From Thermohalobacteraceae bacterium (GTDB lineage Bacteria; Bacillota; Clostridia; Tissierellales; VENL01), in contig DAOUQG010000003.1 of NCBI GenBank assembly GCA_030625765.1, positions 1-35,250 of the forward strand: DNA of 35,250 bases, in the 5' to 3' direction. Both the position numbers and the translations under genes were made by a program. Each line of letters opens with the position of its first letter. Position 1 is the stretch's first letter. Under the pieces are notes generated by a model, which did no database searches, was not told where the DNA came from, and saw only the letters and a program-made list of their open reading frames with translations. Positions 8,805 through 18,673 of this stretch are shown here, piece after piece.

Positions 8805-9432
8805 GAATCATAATGTTTTTATTCAACTAGAACCTATAATAGAATCAAAACCAAATGAACATATTAGAGTTAAGGATATTGCAGCAGTTTATTGTGATGA
8901 TAAAGATATAGAAAAAAAAATATTAAATATTAATATTCATAAAACTTCAATAAATTTTAAAAATGAGGTAATATCAGTACTTACGATAATCAAGAAAATA
9001 AAAGAGAATGAAAAAGCTATAGACATAACAGTTTTTGGCAAATCTGAGATACTAATCAACATTAAAAATTATAACAAGTCAAATGTTGTTTTCAGATTAA
9101 TGAAAGTATCACTGGTGTGTATAATATTATTTTTGGGCGCAGGACTGGCAATAATTAATTTTCATGAAGATGTTAATATTGAGAATTCATTTAAAACCTT
9201 TCATTATCTAATAACAGGAGAGTTTAGTGAAAGACCATTATTATTGCAAATTTCTTATTCTATAGGAATAGGTGTTGGAATGATAACATTTTTTAATCAT
9301 GTTTTTAAAAAGAAATGGAAGAAAGAACCTAGTCCACTTGATGTTGAAATGTATTTTTATCAGAAAAATATTGATGAATATATAATTGATAATGCTAAAC
9401 AAAATAGTGGCTCAAAATCTAAGAAAGAATAA
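8800..9432 (+). CDS. spoVAA: Stage V sporulation protein AA, apparent ATT start (track shows only 9100..9432)
   Basis: Frame open from 8797; (M)ENHNVFIQLEPIIESKPNEHIRVKDIAAVYCDD... continues without a stop into MKVSLVCIILFLGAGLAIINFHED; RBS AAGGGGTG; first gene of the spoVA order. Confidence 0.85.
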   Translation: MENHNVFIQLEPIIESKPNEHIRVKDIAAVYCDDKDIEKKILNINIHKTSINFKNEVISVLTIIKKIKENEKAIDITVFGKSEILINIKNYNKSNVVFRLMKVSLVCIILFLGAGLAIINFHEDVNIENSFKTFHYLITGEFSERPLLLQISYSIGIGVGMITFFNHVFKKKWKKEPSPLDVEMYFYQKNIDEYIIDNAKQNSGSKSKKE

Positions 9433-9451
9433 TAGATGGTATGGTGATTGA

Positions 9452-9874
9452 ATGATAAAAACCTTCTTATTAATATTATTAGGTGTTTGTGGAGGGGCAT
9501 TAGTTGGTACTTCAGCAGCTGCATTTATTACTTTGCTAGATATTGTACCAAGACTATCACAAATAACTAACTCATCTAAATCAATCCATATTTACGAAAG
9601 AACATTAGTTATTTCAACAGTTTTTATAACACTAGCAGATTTCATAGGTTTTAGCTTAAAGCTTAATAAATATTCTCTAATACCTATAGGATTGATAGTA
9701 GGTATATTTGTGGGATTATTAGCTTCTGCACTAGCTGAAGTGCTTAATGTAATACCTATATTAACAAGACGTGTAAAGCTAGGAGATTATGTTTATTATA
9801 TTATATTTTTTATATCATTAGGGAAGGTAGCAGGATCATTTATGTATTGGATAATATTAGTAAAATACAATTAA
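9452..9874 (+). CDS. spoVAB: Stage V sporulation protein AB
   Basis: Small multi-TM protein in conserved spoVA order. Confidence 0.9.
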   Translation: MIKTFLLILLGVCGGALVGTSAAAFITLLDIVPRLSQITNSSKSIHIYERTLVISTVFITLADFIGFSLKLNKYSLIPIGLIVGIFVGLLASALAEVLNVIPILTRRVKLGDYVYYIIFFISLGKVAGSFMYWIILVKYN

Positions 9875-9901
9875 CATTAGAGTTTGAAAGGAGAAGTATA
9901 A

Positions 9902-10345
9902 TTGAAAAAAATTAATCAGAAGGACTATGCAAACTATGTAAATGAAAAAATACCCAAGCCTAAGATTGTAAAAAATTGCATATGGGCATTTTTAGTTGGA
10001 GGATTAATATGTACTTTTGGGCAGGTTATAACTAATTTTGTGATAAAGTATGGTTTGGATAAAAAAGCGGCTTCAACTGCTACTCCAGTAATATTAATAT
10101 TTTTGTCAGCATTACTTACTGGTCTAGGTGTATATGACAAAATTGGCAAAAGGGCAGGAGCTGGCTCGATCGTACCAATTACAGGTTTTGCAAACTCTAT
10201 AGTATCTCCAGCTATGGAGTTTAAAAGAGAGGGTTTTGTGTTAGGTGTTGCTGCTAAAATGTTTACAGTTGCTGGTCCAGTATTGGTATATGGAATTGGA
10301 AGTTCAGTTTTTGTAGGAATATTATACTTATTATTAAAAAAATAA
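9902..10345 (+). CDS. spoVAC: Stage V sporulation protein AC
   Basis: AFLVGGLICTFGQ, GAGSIVPITGFANSIVSPAMEFKREGFVLGVAAKMFTVAGPVLVYG; TTG start behind GAAAGGAG. Confidence 0.95.
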   Translation: MKKINQKDYANYVNEKIPKPKIVKNCIWAFLVGGLICTFGQVITNFVIKYGLDKKAASTATPVILIFLSALLTGLGVYDKIGKRAGAGSIVPITGFANSIVSPAMEFKREGFVLGVAAKMFTVAGPVLVYGIGSSVFVGILYLLLKK

Positions 10346-10357
10346 GGAGGTACTATT

Positions 10358-11377
10358 TTGGCTCATAAAAGATTAGGAAAACAAACTGTAAAGCTTCAAA
10401 ATCCTCCGTCAATAATTGCTACTTCATCTATTGTTGGTCCTAAAGAAGGAGAAGGACCTCTGAAAAATTTCTTTGATCAAATAATTCAGGACGATTTATG
10501 GGGAGAAGAATCATGGGAGAAATGTGAGTCAAAGCTACAACGTGAAGTTGTTAAATTGGCACTTAGCAACGCAAAAATAGTTGAGTCACAGGTGGATTTT
10601 TTATTAGCTGGTGATCTCTTAAATCAAATAATAGCTTCTTCTTTCGCTGCCAGACAACTAGCAATACCTTTTTTTGGATTATATGGCGCATGTTCTACTA
10701 TGGCAGAATCTTTGAGCTTAGGTTCTATGTTAATTGATGGTGGTTTTGCTGACAAAATTGCATGTGCTACTTCTAGCCATTTTAGTACTGCTGAAAGACA
10801 GTATAGATATCCACTTGAGCATGGTAATCAGAGACCTCTCACCTCTCAATGGACAGTAACAGGTGCGGGAGCATCTATTTTATCTTCTAGTGGAGGAGCT
10901 CCATATATCACTCACGTAACAACAGGTAAAGTAATTGACCCAGGTATTAAGGATGCTAATAATATGGGTGCTGCAATGGCACCAGCAGCAGCAGATGTGA
11001 TAGTACAACATTTTAAGGATACTGGCTTAAAACCTAGCGATTATGATTTGATTATTACTGGAGATTTAGCTTCCATTGGAAAAGAAATTACAGAGGAGCT
11101 GATTGCTAAGGAAGGATATAACGTCTCAAATGTCTATTCAGATTGCGGAATTGAAATATTTGATAATAAAAAACAGGATACTCATGCAGGAGGAAGTGGC
11201 TGTGGTTGTTCAGCTGTAGTTTTCAATGGATATGTTTATAAGCAGCTTCTTTCAAAAAAGCTTAATAGAGTATTATTAGTTTCTACTGGAGCTTTACTTT
11301 CTCCTACAAGTGCTATGCAAGGAGAGTCAATACCTGGGATAGCACATGCAGTATCAATTAGTAACATTATTAGCTAG
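10358..11377 (+). CDS. spoVAD: Stage V sporulation protein AD
   Basis: Thiolase-like fold, LYGACSTMAESL and HAGGSGCGCSA motifs; TTG start behind AAGGAGG. Confidence 0.95.
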   Translation: MAHKRLGKQTVKLQNPPSIIATSSIVGPKEGEGPLKNFFDQIIQDDLWGEESWEKCESKLQREVVKLALSNAKIVESQVDFLLAGDLLNQIIASSFAARQLAIPFFGLYGACSTMAESLSLGSMLIDGGFADKIACATSSHFSTAERQYRYPLEHGNQRPLTSQWTVTGAGASILSSSGGAPYITHVTTGKVIDPGIKDANNMGAAMAPAAADVIVQHFKDTGLKPSDYDLIITGDLASIGKEITEELIAKEGYNVSNVYSDCGIEIFDNKKQDTHAGGSGCGCSAVVFNGYVYKQLLSKKLNRVLLVSTGALLSPTSAMQGESIPGIAHAVSISNIIS

Positions 11378-11387
11378 GAGGATGATT

Positions 11388-11744
11388 ATGGAATATGTAA
11401 AGGCATTTTTTGTAGGAGGAATAATCTGCGTGATTGGACAGATATTGATGGATAAAACTAAGCTTACTCCTGCTCATATATTAGTAGCATTTGTTACATG
11501 TGGGGTTATACTAACTGCTATAGGAATATATGAACCAATTGTAAAATTTGGAGGGGCAGGTGCAACAGTTCCACTTCCTGGCTTTGGGTATTCTCTTGCA
11601 AAAGGCGTGATTGAAGCAGTGAATAAGGATGGAATAATAGGTGCTTTTACTGGAGGGGTTCAGGCTACTGCTGGAGGAATTGCAGCAGCAACAGTATTTG
11701 GTTATATAATGGCAGTTATTTTTAATCCCAAATCAAAAAAGTGA
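11388..11744 (+). CDS. spoVAEB: Stage V sporulation protein AE (AEB)
   Basis: AFFVGGIICVIGQ, GGAGATVPLPGFGYSLAKG; RBS TAGGAGG. Confidence 0.93.
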   Translation: MEYVKAFFVGGIICVIGQILMDKTKLTPAHILVAFVTCGVILTAIGIYEPIVKFGGAGATVPLPGFGYSLAKGVIEAVNKDGIIGAFTGGVQATAGGIAAATVFGYIMAVIFNPKSKK

Positions 11745-11750
11745 TAAGGA

Positions 11751-12338
11751 ATGATTATTATTAACAAAACAAGAAAGGTAATATTAGTCACAGATGGAGA
11801 CAAAATTGCACAAAAAGCAGTAGAGGCTGCTGTAAAAAAAATAGGAGGAAGATGTATCTCAAGATCCGCTGGCAATCCGACTCCTATTGAAGGTAAGAAA
11901 ATAGTAGAGTTAGTTATGGTTGCAAAGCATGACCCTGTAGTTATTATGGTTGATGATATTGGAAATCCCGGAAAAGGGAAAGGAGAAGATGCTTTAGAAG
12001 TGCTTTTATCACATCCAGATATTAAAGCTATAGGTATTGTAGCTGTTGCATCAAATACTGAGGGAGTAGATGGAATAAATGTTGATTTTTCAATTGATTG
12101 TACAGGCAAAATTGTTGAAAATGCTGTAGATAAAGATGGACGAGAGACAAATGAAAAAGTATTGTATGGAGATACTGTAGATGTAATAAATAATTATTCT
12201 ATTCCAATTGTAGTAGGTATAGGAGATATAGGAAAAATGAAGGGAAAGGATGACTGTAGAAAAGGAGCACCAATACTTACAAAGGCACTGACCGAGATAC
12301 TTAATAGGAGTGAGATGTGGAATGATGAGAAAAGCTAA
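11751..12338 (+). CDS. spoVAEA: Stage V sporulation protein AE (AEA)
   Basis: RKVILVTDGDKIAQKAVEAAVKKIGGRCISRSAGNPTP; conserved order. Confidence 0.92.
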   Translation: MIIINKTRKVILVTDGDKIAQKAVEAAVKKIGGRCISRSAGNPTPIEGKKIVELVMVAKHDPVVIMVDDIGNPGKGKGEDALEVLLSHPDIKAIGIVAVASNTEGVDGINVDFSIDCTGKIVENAVDKDGRETNEKVLYGDTVDVINNYSIPIVVGIGDIGKMKGKDDCRKGAPILTKALTEILNRSEMWNDEKS

Positions 12339-13794
12339 TTTTGAGAAAGTAACTAGTGAATTATCTAGAAAACTAGGAGTAGGAACAAGCTTTGATATTA
12401 TAAAAAGAGATATTATAATTGGAACTAAGAAAGCTGCATTTTTTTTTATAGATGGATTTATAAAAGATGATATTATGCTTTGGCTAATGTCAATACTACA
12501 AACTTTAGAGAGAGAAGAAATTGTACCTAATACTTTGACTAAGTTGATAGAAAAAAAGATTCCGTATGTTGAATGCGAAGCAATAGAAGAAATTGAAAAG
12601 GCTGAGCTTTTTATATTGTCGGGTTCAGCAGCATTGTTTGTAGAAGGTCTTGATAAAACTATAATTATTGATGCAAGAACGTATCCAGCTAGGTCTCCAG
12701 ATGAGCCAGAGCTAGAAAAGGTAACTAGAGGCTCAAAGGATGGTTTTGTTGAAACTATAGTTTTTAACACAGCTTTGATAAGAAGACGGTTGAGAGATCC
12801 AAACCTGAGATTTGAGCTTGTTAATGTAGGGAAAAGGTCTCAAACTGATGTTGCAGTGGCATACATTGAAGATATAACCAACACTGATTTAATAAAAAGT
12901 ATTAAGGAAAAATTAGATAAAATAGATAAAGACGCTTTATCAATGGGTGCAAAAAGCTTGGAGGAATTTATTGTTGGGAGGAATTGGAATCCATTTCCTC
13001 AAGCAAAGTTTACACAAAGACCAGATGTAGCTGCTGCTCATTTATTAGAGGGACATATAGTTCTTATAGTAGATAATACTCCTAGTGCAATGATATTACC
13101 TGCAACATTCTTTCATTTTACTCAGCATGCAGAAGATTATTATCAAAATCCAGCTGTAGGAACATACATGAGATGGGTAAGATTTTTCGCAATATTATTC
13201 TCATATGTTTTAACACCATTATGGCTGCTATTTGCATTAAATCAAAATCTTCTACCAGAATGGCTAGATTTTATTGGTCCTAAAAAGACTGGTGAAATAC
13301 CACTTGTATGGCAATTCGTAATATTGGAATTTGGAATAGATGTGTTAAGAATGGCTTCTATACATACACCGTCAGCTATGACTACTTCTCTCGGAATAAT
13401 AGGAGGACTACTACTTAGTGAATTTGCTATTAAAGTAGGATGGTTTATACCTGAAACTGTTTTGTATATGGGATTAACAGGACTTAGTATGTTTGCAACG
13501 CCAAGTCTAGAATTTTCATTAGCAATTCGTATATATAGAATGATGCTCCTAGTATTAACTGGAGTATTTGGATTATATGGATTTATTGTAGGGATTTTGA
13601 TATTCATCATTACTTTATTAAGAACAAAGTCATTTGGTGGGATTAATTATTTGTGGCCTTTAATACCATTTAACCGAAAAGCCCTGATGACTATTTTTAT
13701 GAGGAAGCCTATACCTGAGGTTAGATATAGACCCGAAGTATTAAGAGTAAAGGATATAGATTCATCTCCTCCTGATAGTGAGGTAGAGGAATGA
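12322..13794 (+). CDS. spoVAF: Spore germination protein SpoVAF (GerA family)
   Basis: GerA-like DITNTDLIKSIKEKL, RPDVAAAHLLEGHIVLIVDNTPSAMILPATFFHFTQHAEDYYQNP; probable start ATG 12322 or 12325. Confidence 0.93.
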   Translation: MMRKANFEKVTSELSRKLGVGTSFDIIKRDIIIGTKKAAFFFIDGFIKDDIMLWLMSILQTLEREEIVPNTLTKLIEKKIPYVECEAIEEIEKAELFILSGSAALFVEGLDKTIIIDARTYPARSPDEPELEKVTRGSKDGFVETIVFNTALIRRRLRDPNLRFELVNVGKRSQTDVAVAYIEDITNTDLIKSIKEKLDKIDKDALSMGAKSLEEFIVGRNWNPFPQAKFTQRPDVAAAHLLEGHIVLIVDNTPSAMILPATFFHFTQHAEDYYQNPAVGTYMRWVRFFAILFSYVLTPLWLLFALNQNLLPEWLDFIGPKKTGEIPLVWQFVILEFGIDVLRMASIHTPSAMTTSLGIIGGLLLSEFAIKVGWFIPETVLYMGLTGLSMFATPSLEFSLAIRIYRMMLLVLTGVFGLYGFIVGILIFIITLLRTKSFGGINYLWPLIPFNRKALMTIFMRKPIPEVRYRPEVLRVKDIDSSPPDSEVEE

Positions 13795-13820
13795 AAAAGT
13801 GCCCAAGTTAGGGCACTTTT
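13795..13820. terminator. Bidirectional terminator
   Basis: AAAAGTGCCC (13795-13804) / GGGCACTTTT (13811-13820). Confidence 0.85.
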
Positions 13821-13835
13821 AATTACAATAATAAG

Positions 13836-16800
13836 CTATTCATTGTTACTTTCATTCTCAGTATTTGCATTCTCATCAATGCTGTCAATAACTTCAACTT
13901 CACTATCTTCTTGATTTCCACTATTTTCCTGATTTTCATTGTCTTGTTGACTATTTGTTTCATCCTGCATATTTTCATCTTCCTGATTTTCATTATTATT
14001 GTTTCCAAATATCCAGTCTCCTAACCAATCAGTGAAGCCTTCATCTTCGTCATTAACTTCTTCAACATGCTCATCACATACTTCTGTAGGAGCTCTGTAT
14101 AGATAGTCTTCTGGTATTGTTATAATCTTATTTACTTCTCTTTCCAGCTCTTGTTTCAGCTGCTGTAGCAGTTGTAGTTGCATCTCTTGTAATACAGGAT
14201 CCTCTGGGTCATAAGGTAAATCACGTTTAATGAAAACTTTCTTCTCAACCAACTCAGGTGGACAATATTCATTAGCTAATTTACCTGTACTTGTATCTAT
14301 TTCAAGTTCTACGTGTACATCACAGAATTCTGTAGGCTGAGTACCTCTAATAAAAATCTCTTTTCTTACTTTACTTCCTCTAGGATCACGCTTGCATAAA
14401 TCAGTTGCTAACTTACCACAAACAGTACATATTTCTCTTTCAACAAAACCATCTGGAACATCAAAGCCTTTAGGGTCAAGACCTTTGTGAGCTTCTTCCA
14501 TAATCGCAGACCAAAACTCTGCTGCAATTGAACTACCAGAAGAAAGCTTAATCTGATAGGTGTCATTGCCTATCCATACACCTGAAGCATAATAAGGGGT
14601 AAATCCAACAAACCAAGCATCTCCTTTGTTTTGCGTAGTTCCTGTCTTACCTGCTGCAGGTATACTAGTGTTTTTTGCTCCATCAAACATTGCTCTTCTT
14701 CCTAAACCAGAAGATACTGTACTCTCTAATATATCTGTCATTAGATAAGCTACCTGTGGGTCTACAACTCTATGCTTTGTTGGTTTATTTTCATATAGTA
14801 TAGTTCCTTCACTATCAACTATCTTTGTAAAAGCTATTGGTTCAACATAGATTCCTTGATTTGCAATCGTACCGTATGCTGCTGTAAGATTTAGTGGAGT
14901 GATTCCTTTAGTCAATCCACCTAAAGCAAGAGCAGCAGGAATTTCATCATTATATCTTTTGTTTTCATCTTTTGTAACTATATCATCAGACAAGCCCATT
15001 TTGTCCAAATATTCCAAAGAAGTTCCTATACCGATTTGTTCAAGTACTTTTACTGCATTTACATTAACTGATTGCTCGACTGATTTTCTTAAGGTAGTAA
15101 GACCTCTATATGCATAATTGTAATATATACTGTTTTCATACCAGTTCTTTGGCCATCTGGTTCCAGATTTTTCATCAAAATGCATAATATCATCGATAAT
15201 ACTTGCAGCTGTAAACATTCCACTATCAAGTGCTGGGAGGTAAACAGAAATTGGCTTAATAGAAGAACCAGGCTGTCTTTGTGAATTAGTTGCCCTATTT
15301 AAAACTCTTCTATCTTTAACATCTCTACCGCCAATTAGAGCTTTTAGCTCTCCAGTTTTATAGTCTGTAATAACTACTGCAGCTTGAGGCTGAATGATAC
15401 CTTTTGTATAATGAGTGAAATAACCAGAATTAATAATCAAATTATTATTTTCGTCAATAGTATAGAAATCTTTATTCGCATTTAAAAAATTAGCATTAAT
15501 AATTAGCTCTCTTTTATCTCCTACTATATAATCGTTGTTTGTCAAGTTCAAGTTACCTAGTTTATAAGTAACTAAAACTTTGTTTTCATTGATTGTATAA
15601 TAATCTATGATATCTTTGTTACGTGAGTTAATTTTCCTACTAGTAATAATTAATTTTCCATCATCTGAAAAACTATAAGCACCTTTACCGATTTTTAAAT
15701 TTGAATTTTCATCAAGAATATTTTCTTTTTTATAGAAAATAATAGTTTCATATTTATCAACGATATTTCCATTTTTAATAGATGTTTCATCGATCAACCT
15801 TGGACTTATATTCCCATTAATAGGTTGTAATATTTGATCAAAGTTATTAAAAACTCCTTCAATTCTACGTTGAAGATCAGTGTCTATTGTAGAATATATA
15901 TTTAAGCCCCCAGTAAAAAGTAAGCTTTGTGCTTTCTCTTTAGAGTATCCAAGTTCATTTTCTAAGGCATCTAATACCTGTTCCCTTACATAATCTCCAA
16001 AGTAGGAAGTTATATTTTCTTCTTCTTTCTTTTGAGGATTAAGAACAGATTTAATATCTACTTCTCTTGCTTCTAAATATTCTGCTTCGGTAATGTAATT
16101 TAATTCCCTCATCTTAGATAATACTGTATTTTTACGGTTTATAACACTTTCTGAATTGTTATAGATTATTACCCATCTTGTCCCATCAATACTTATTTCA
16201 CTAATAACATCATGCTTGCTTTCATCTACATTATTAGGTGATATTGTTCTAAATAATGAGTACTTTGATGGATTTTTTGTTATTCCTGCAATCATAGCTG
16301 CCTCAGCTATGGTTAATTCACTTACATCCTTTGAGAAATAAGTTTTTGCTGCAGCCTGAACTCCATAAGCTCCTTGACCTAAAGGAATTTTATTTATATA
16401 TGCTTCTAGTATTTGATCTTTAGTAAGTTCTCTCTCGATTTGAACTGCCAAATACGCTTCCTTGATTTTTCTTGATATGTCATTAATTAAATTATCTCGA
16501 TCTACCTCTTCTAATAAATACATGTTCTTAACAAGCTGCTGAGTTATAGTACTTGCTCCCTGTATAGGTGCTCCAGCCTTTATATCTGCATACAATGCTC
16601 CACCTATTCTTTTGAGGTCAACACCTTTATGAGATCGAAATCTTTCATCCTCTATAGCAATAAAGGCATTTCGAACATGAACGGGTATTCTGTCAAGTGG
16701 AACCACAGTTCTATATTCTTCAGTGTGAATTCTCTCTATGAGATTTCCATTACTATCAAGTATTTTAGAACTTTCTGATAAGCTTGAAATAATACGAGAA

Positions 16801-16979
16801 GGATCTATCTCAGGAGAATCTTTTGCAATAGCAATTACCAAACCAGCTGTTGCACCTACTGCTATAAAACCTACCATTAAAATAGTTACTAATAAAAATT
16901 TAAAAACTGTAGAAACTATTTTTCTTTGCTTTTTATCAGATTTAGATTTACTTCTTCTACTTGTGTTATTTTTTGTCAT
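13836..16979 (-). CDS. Class A penicillin-binding protein (PBP1A type)
   Basis: EDERFRSHKGVD and QGASTITQQLVKN glycosyltransferase motifs; QPGSSIKP, SVN, GKTGTTQ transpeptidase motifs; N-terminal TM; probable start MTKNN at 16979 behind AGGAGG. Confidence 0.95.
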   Translation of the reverse strand: MTKNNTSRRSKSKSDKKQRKIVSTVFKFLLVTILMVGFIAVGATAGLVIAIAKDSPEIDPSRIISSLSESSKILDSNGNLIERIHTEEYRTVVPLDRIPVHVRNAFIAIEDERFRSHKGVDLKRIGGALYADIKAGAPIQGASTITQQLVKNMYLLEEVDRDNLINDISRKIKEAYLAVQIERELTKDQILEAYINKIPLGQGAYGVQAAAKTYFSKDVSELTIAEAAMIAGITKNPSKYSLFRTISPNNVDESKHDVISEISIDGTRWVIIYNNSESVINRKNTVLSKMRELNYITEAEYLEAREVDIKSVLNPQKKEEENITSYFGDYVREQVLDALENELGYSKEKAQSLLFTGGLNIYSTIDTDLQRRIEGVFNNFDQILQPINGNISPRLIDETSIKNGNIVDKYETIIFYKKENILDENSNLKIGKGAYSFSDDGKLIITSRKINSRNKDIIDYYTINENKVLVTYKLGNLNLTNNDYIVGDKRELIINANFLNANKDFYTIDENNNLIINSGYFTHYTKGIIQPQAAVVITDYKTGELKALIGGRDVKDRRVLNRATNSQRQPGSSIKPISVYLPALDSGMFTAASIIDDIMHFDEKSGTRWPKNWYENSIYYNYAYRGLTTLRKSVEQSVNVNAVKVLEQIGIGTSLEYLDKMGLSDDIVTKDENKRYNDEIPAALALGGLTKGITPLNLTAAYGTIANQGIYVEPIAFTKIVDSEGTILYENKPTKHRVVDPQVAYLMTDILESTVSSGLGRRAMFDGAKNTSIPAAGKTGTTQNKGDAWFVGFTPYYASGVWIGNDTYQIKLSSGSSIAAEFWSAIMEEAHKGLDPKGFDVPDGFVEREICTVCGKLATDLCKRDPRGSKVRKEIFIRGTQPTEFCDVHVELEIDTSTGKLANEYCPPELVEKKVFIKRDLPYDPEDPVLQEMQLQLLQQLKQELEREVNKIITIPEDYLYRAPTEVCDEHVEEVNDEDEGFTDWLGDWIFGNNNNENQEDENMQDETNSQQDNENQENSGNQEDSEVEVIDSIDENANTENESNNE

Positions 16980-17345
16980 ATTATACCTCCTCATCGTAAT
17001 GAAAGATACCAAAACGAAGGATTAAAAAACATTAGAATTATTATACCATAATAACTTAAGATTGAAAAATATAATGTTTATACAAGAAAATTCTGTAAAC
17101 TATAGGTAATTATATTCTTAACATCTTTAGTAATTATTATAATAAATGCGCATATTTAGGGATGTGATTGTCAATTATTATTACTAATAGAGTCTATAAT
17201 GTAAAAAAACTATTACGGCTTATTAAAGAAATTGATAATAGTTTAACTCTTTGTAATAAGTATAATGTTTGACATAAAAGTACATATAGCTGTGTTATAA
17301 TTATTATTATTAATATCTTACATGCTTTTAAGGAAGGTGACATAA

Positions 17346-17699
17346 GTGGACAGAAAGAAATTAGCTATTCAATTTTACGAAGATTTAATTGCATTAGAAG
17401 AATATGAAGGAGCACTTCCAAAACAAATATCTCAAAAAGTTAGGGAAATAGGAAAGGAAAGGTTTATCCAAGATTATCCTCTTTCAACTTTAGGAGTAAT
17501 AAGTTATAGGTCATTTTGGGAGATATGCTTTGATTTGGGTATAGTACAAAATCATTTTCATAGTGAATATAAAAACTTTAATTCATTTGAGGAAAATCTT
17601 CATAAGATAATCACATCGTTGATTCATATGAAAAATTTCAGTAAATATTCAAATGAAGATATCATAAGATTATTCCAAAAATACAAGATGTGTAGTTGA
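17346..17699 (+). CDS. Conserved-looking hypothetical protein (117 aa)
   Basis: GTG start behind AAGGAAGG; no recognised domain. Confidence 0.5.
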   Translation: MDRKKLAIQFYEDLIALEEYEGALPKQISQKVREIGKERFIQDYPLSTLGVISYRSFWEICFDLGIVQNHFHSEYKNFNSFEENLHKIITSLIHMKNFSKYSNEDIIRLFQKYKMCS

Positions 17700-17779
17700 A
17701 TGGAAACTAGTTTAGAACTATCACAAAATAAGAAGGGTTTTTAATATTTTTTATTGAATCCATATTTGAGGTGATAGTA

Positions 17780-18193
17780 ATGAGTAAGATAGAGTATAAA
17801 AAAGGATTATGTTTTAATGAAAAGCATATTAAAAAGCTATATGAGGATGCTGGATGGTATACTTATACTAAAAATATTGAAAAATTAATGAAAGCTATTC
17901 AAAATTCTCTTTATGTTATTACTGCTTGGGATGAAGATGAACTAGTAGGATTATTAAGAATAGTTGGAGATGGAGTATCTATAATATATATACAAGATAT
18001 TTTGGTGTTAAAATCACATAAGAGATGTAAGATAGGGACAATAATGCTTGAGAAAATGTTTGAAGCTTTCCCGAATATTAGACATAAAGTGCTGCTTACT
18101 GATGATTCTGAGGAAACTAGAGGCTTTTATGAAGCAATTGGGTTTACTTCCTGTGATAAAGGGAATTTGGTTGCATTCGCAAAGATTGATTAA
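17780..18193 (+). CDS. GNAT family N-acetyltransferase
   Basis: IYIQDILVLKSHKRCKIGTIMLEKM and DDSEETRGFYEAIGF motifs. Confidence 0.88.
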   Translation: MSKIEYKKGLCFNEKHIKKLYEDAGWYTYTKNIEKLMKAIQNSLYVITAWDEDELVGLLRIVGDGVSIIYIQDILVLKSHKRCKIGTIMLEKMFEAFPNIRHKVLLTDDSEETRGFYEAIGFTSCDKGNLVAFAKID

Positions 18194-18229
18194 AAGTTAA
18201 TATTGTTTCAGAAGGGATAATTTTTTTAT

Positions 18230-18266
18230 AACTCCTATTGCATGCTATGCATCTGGAGTTTTTTTG
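18230..18266 (+). terminator. Terminator after the GNAT gene
   Basis: AACTCC...TGCAT/ATGCA...GGAGTT stem followed by T7. Confidence 0.75.
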
Positions 18267-18392
18267 TTTTTGGATAAACATGGAATAATAATGTTGAATT
18301 ATGTCGCATTTTATGATATAATATTAGTAATTAACCAATATTTTTCCAGTTTGACTATTAAAGTAAAAATAATAATAAAATTTGTGGGTTAC

Positions 18393-18447
18393 ATATTGTT
18401 TAAATAATCAAATAATAATAATTATTATTTGATTATTTAAACAATAT
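18393..18447. repeat. Perfect 55-bp palindrome (27-bp arms, 1-nt centre)
   Basis: ATATTGTTTAAATAATCAAATAATAAT-A-ATTATTATTTGATTATTTAAACAATAT read base by base. Confidence 0.95.
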
Positions 18448-18673
18448 AAAGGAGAATATAAATATAATGAATAATCTAAAAATGAAGGATTATCACAATT
18501 TGCACAAGTGCTACAGCAATTAATACAAGAATTTAATATTAAGCAATTTTGAATTTTACATACAGATTGTTCTAGTATATTTTTTAAATTACAGGAAAAT
18601 ATTTTATATTTTTATTGAGATTTTTAAAATAGATAGTTTTCTAAAGCTATCTATTTTATTTTTCATTCTGGTA

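Noticed and set aside
9934-13610. Minus-strand ORFs 9934..10149, 11702..12109, 12090..12770, 13242..13610
   Set aside because: Antisense to well-supported spoVA genes
13823-17025. ORFs 13823..14008 (-), 14899..15117 (+), 16738..17025 (+)
   Set aside because: Overlap the PBP gene in other frames; no domain signal
17269-17301. TTGACA ... TATAAT upstream of 17346
   Set aside because: 21-nt spacing is too long for a standard promoter
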